Assembly: GCA_014360465.1 (NCBI GenBank)
Contig: JACIXQ010000023.1
Location: 1 to 32,985, forward strand
Origin: a bacterium
GTDB lineage: Bacteria; Armatimonadota; JACIXR01
DNA: 32,985 nucleotides
Direction of reading: 5' to 3'
Position numbers and translations under genes: made by a program. Below the pieces are notes generated by a model. That model was not told where the DNA came from, searched no databases, and was given only the letters and a program-made list of their open reading frames with translations. Numbering within the stretch: position 1 is the first letter of the stretch; every line of letters begins with the position of its first letter. Shown piece after piece: positions 31,932 to 32,985 of this stretch.

Positions 31932-32738
31932 TGGGGAAACGGACCGAGTTGGGCGCTGTAATTTGGAGACGGAAATTTTTGTGTTTCGTTTGGCTTGGTT
32001 TCCCAGCACCTTTTCCATAAAATAGCTCAGGGGCGTTCCACCATTTACCCTTACCCTTTTTAGTTTATAAATGTCCTCTATCTTATTTTCCCTGCCGGGA
32101 AGGGTTGAAACAGCTCCCTTATAGCCTGCCATCTTTACGAGATTTATCACTTGTTCGTTGAATCTACCAGCTGGATAAGATAGGAAGTATACTTTATGAC
32201 CCAATGCTTTTTCCAATATAACTTTGCTCTGATAAATCTCCTTCCACTGGTTTTGCATAGAAAGATGACAAAGGTTTTGATGGCTTACCGTATGAGAGCC
32301 CACTTCCCATCCCTGTGATTCAAGAAACTTTATATCCCACCAGTCAAGGTGTCCCGGTTTACCGATTTCGTTCGTTATAACGAATATCGTTGCCTTGAAG
32401 CCGAAGCTTTCAAGTATGGGATAGGCTTCCTGAATCACATCCTTATAGCCATCGTCAAAAGTTATGATGAATCTCTTCTCCCATTTCTTCTCAAAAAGTT
32501 GGTTAAGTGAAATGGTGCGATATCCAGCTTGGTAAAGGGCGTTCATCTGCTGAAAGAAGTCACTGGGTGTTACTGTAAGGATTTTTTCCAGCCTTTTTGC
32601 TTGCGGTGGGGGTATCCTGACATGATGGTACATCAAAATGGGAACTTCCTCCACGAACTCCTTATCGGAGTTCGTGGAAGCCAGCGATAACCCAATAGAA
32701 ATGAAAAGAGAAAACAAAAAATAAAATCTACTAAGCAT
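31911..32738 (-). CDS. Secreted polysaccharide deacetylase (NodB homology)
   Basis: A 275-residue protein with signal peptide MLSRFYFLFSLFISIGLSLAS followed by a NodB/CE4 domain. VPILMYHHVR opens it, RFIITFDDGYKD (about 90) carries the first catalytic Asp-Asp, WEVGSHTVSHQNLCHL (about 143) carries the H-x-x-x-H metal ligands, and YFLSYPAGRFNEQ is motif 3. It removes N- or O-acetyl groups from extracellular polysaccharide or peptidoglycan outside the cytoplasmic membrane. No clear ribosome binding site precedes the ATG; a 10-bp palindrome CGATATATCG (32743-32752) sits there instead. It may modify the polymer made by the nearby polysaccharide locus. Confidence 0.88.
   Translation of the reverse strand: MLSRFYFLFSLFISIGLSLASTNSDKEFVEEVPILMYHHVRIPPPQAKRLEKILTVTPSDFFQQMNALYQAGYRTISLNQLFEKKWEKRFIITFDDGYKDVIQEAYPILESFGFKATIFVITNEIGKPGHLDWWDIKFLESQGWEVGSHTVSHQNLCHLSMQNQWKEIYQSKVILEKALGHKVYFLSYPAGRFNEQVINLVKMAGYKGAVSTLPGRENKIEDIYKLKRVRVNGGTPLSYFMEKVLGNQAKRNTKISVSKLQRPTRSVSPLKSPSQ
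32651..32677. repeat. Perfect 11-bp inverted repeat inside a coding region
   Basis: CCACGAACTCC (32651-32661) and GGAGTTCGTGG (32667-32677) are exact complements around a TTATC loop. It lies in the deacetylase gene just after the signal-peptide codons, in the variable linker (SDKEFVEEV). It would form a stable hairpin in the mRNA. Confidence 0.7.
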
Positions 32739-32804
32739 TTAACGATATATCGCTTGGTCAACTTTCACTGAAGGACTACATCGATGCTTCTGGTTTGCTA
32801 ATAA

Positions 32805-32831
32805 GTTATAATCTTTTGAGCACTTTTTCAA
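32805..32831 (-). promoter_or_regulatory. Weak candidate promoter of the deacetylase gene
   Basis: On the minus strand TTGAAA (32831-32826) and TATAAC (32810-32805) are only 15 bases apart, which is short. The predicted start lies about 60 bases before ATG 32738. No better candidate is visible. Confidence 0.25.
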
Positions 32832-32985
32832 GTGCATCATTTAAACTTGGGTGTATTTGATAAACAAAAAAGGATTTTTCCCGAGTAGATAGTTAATGCC
32901 ATCTTTCCAATGACAAATATTTCCCAAAGGGACTCGTAATCTTTTTAAGGATTAATCTTGACAAGCTTTACACGATGAATTAAAA
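32806..32985 (-). pseudogene. Decayed tail of a pyridine nucleotide-disulfide oxidoreductase
   Basis: Runs in from the right edge. The last frame reads YQIHPSLNDALEKVLKRL before TAA (32808-32806). This is the typical end of dihydrolipoamide dehydrogenase/mercuric reductase-type flavoproteins (H-P-[ST]-L-x-x-A-L). Just upstream, other frames give short fragments such as VKLVKINP and FVIGKMALTIY, reminiscent of the dimerisation-domain 'VKLV' and 'HIVGK-A' segments, but stops and frameshifts intervene. It is probably a degraded gene whose 5' part lies outside the window. Confidence 0.4.
32958..32985 (+). promoter_or_regulatory. Possible promoter cut by the window end
   Basis: TTGACA (32958-32963) is followed after 17 bases by TAAAA at the very end of the window. 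If the next base is T, this is a near-consensus plus-strand promoter. Confidence 0.3.

Overview
The window reads as one piece of a bacterial chromosome of moderate GC with a strong preference for AGA/AGG and ATA codons. The gene content (an H-X9-DG/DUF1559-type protein, a DUF6785-like membrane protein, a DUF4838 protein, a neutral-ceramidase-like protein, a URO-D-like protein that is not HemE, and many secreted TIM-barrel proteins) resembles uncultivated, often thermophilic Armatimonadota or Fervidibacteria-like lineages. That placement is inference; no rRNA or core marker is present.

Layout. (1) 1-14673, plus strand: an N-terminally broken H-X9-DG protein at the left edge, then a run of secreted or membrane proteins. 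These are four unassigned secreted proteins (three of them TIM-barrel-like), one polytopic OPT-like (DUF6785) membrane protein, a Gfo/Idh/MocA oxidoreductase, a ceramidase-fold protein and a DUF4838 protein. Together they look like a glycan-scavenging locus with very few members of named families. It ends at a perfect 13-bp bidirectional terminator (14692-14730). (2) 14757-17972, minus strand: a compact operon with its own promoter. Its order is nitroreductase, DUF6504-like, MTH1187-type thiamine-binding protein, SIS sugar-phosphate isomerase/deaminase, URO-D-like protein. (3) 18554-29682, minus strand: a Wzx/Wzy-type extracellular polysaccharide locus. It holds wecB, a MurG-like DUF354 protein, a monotopic phosphoglycosyl transferase, an extended SDR epimerase, a MurJ-type flippase, an O-antigen ligase/polymerase, a fused Zn-ADH/Gfo-Idh oxidoreductase and an alpha/alpha-toroid protein. 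A decayed IS1595-family element with recognisable terminal inverted repeats (27828-28576) sits between wecB and the rest. (4) 30063-32985: a tRNA-Asn gene behind a perfect consensus promoter, a GH-A-like secreted glycosidase translationally coupled to an archaeo-eukaryotic-primase-like protein, a convergent polysaccharide deacetylase, and at the right edge a decayed tail that looks like a flavoprotein disulfide reductase.

How the genes fit together: the first region probably degrades and imports carbohydrate-containing material. The second may process an amino-sugar phosphate. The third builds and exports a surface polysaccharide starting from UDP-HexNAc. The deacetylase near the right end could modify such a polymer. 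No CRISPR array, intact transposon or intact prophage is visible. The least explained items are the secreted-hydrolase set with its OPT-like partner, the glycosidase/AEP pair, and the minimal polysaccharide locus with no classical glycosyltransferase except the DUF354 protein.
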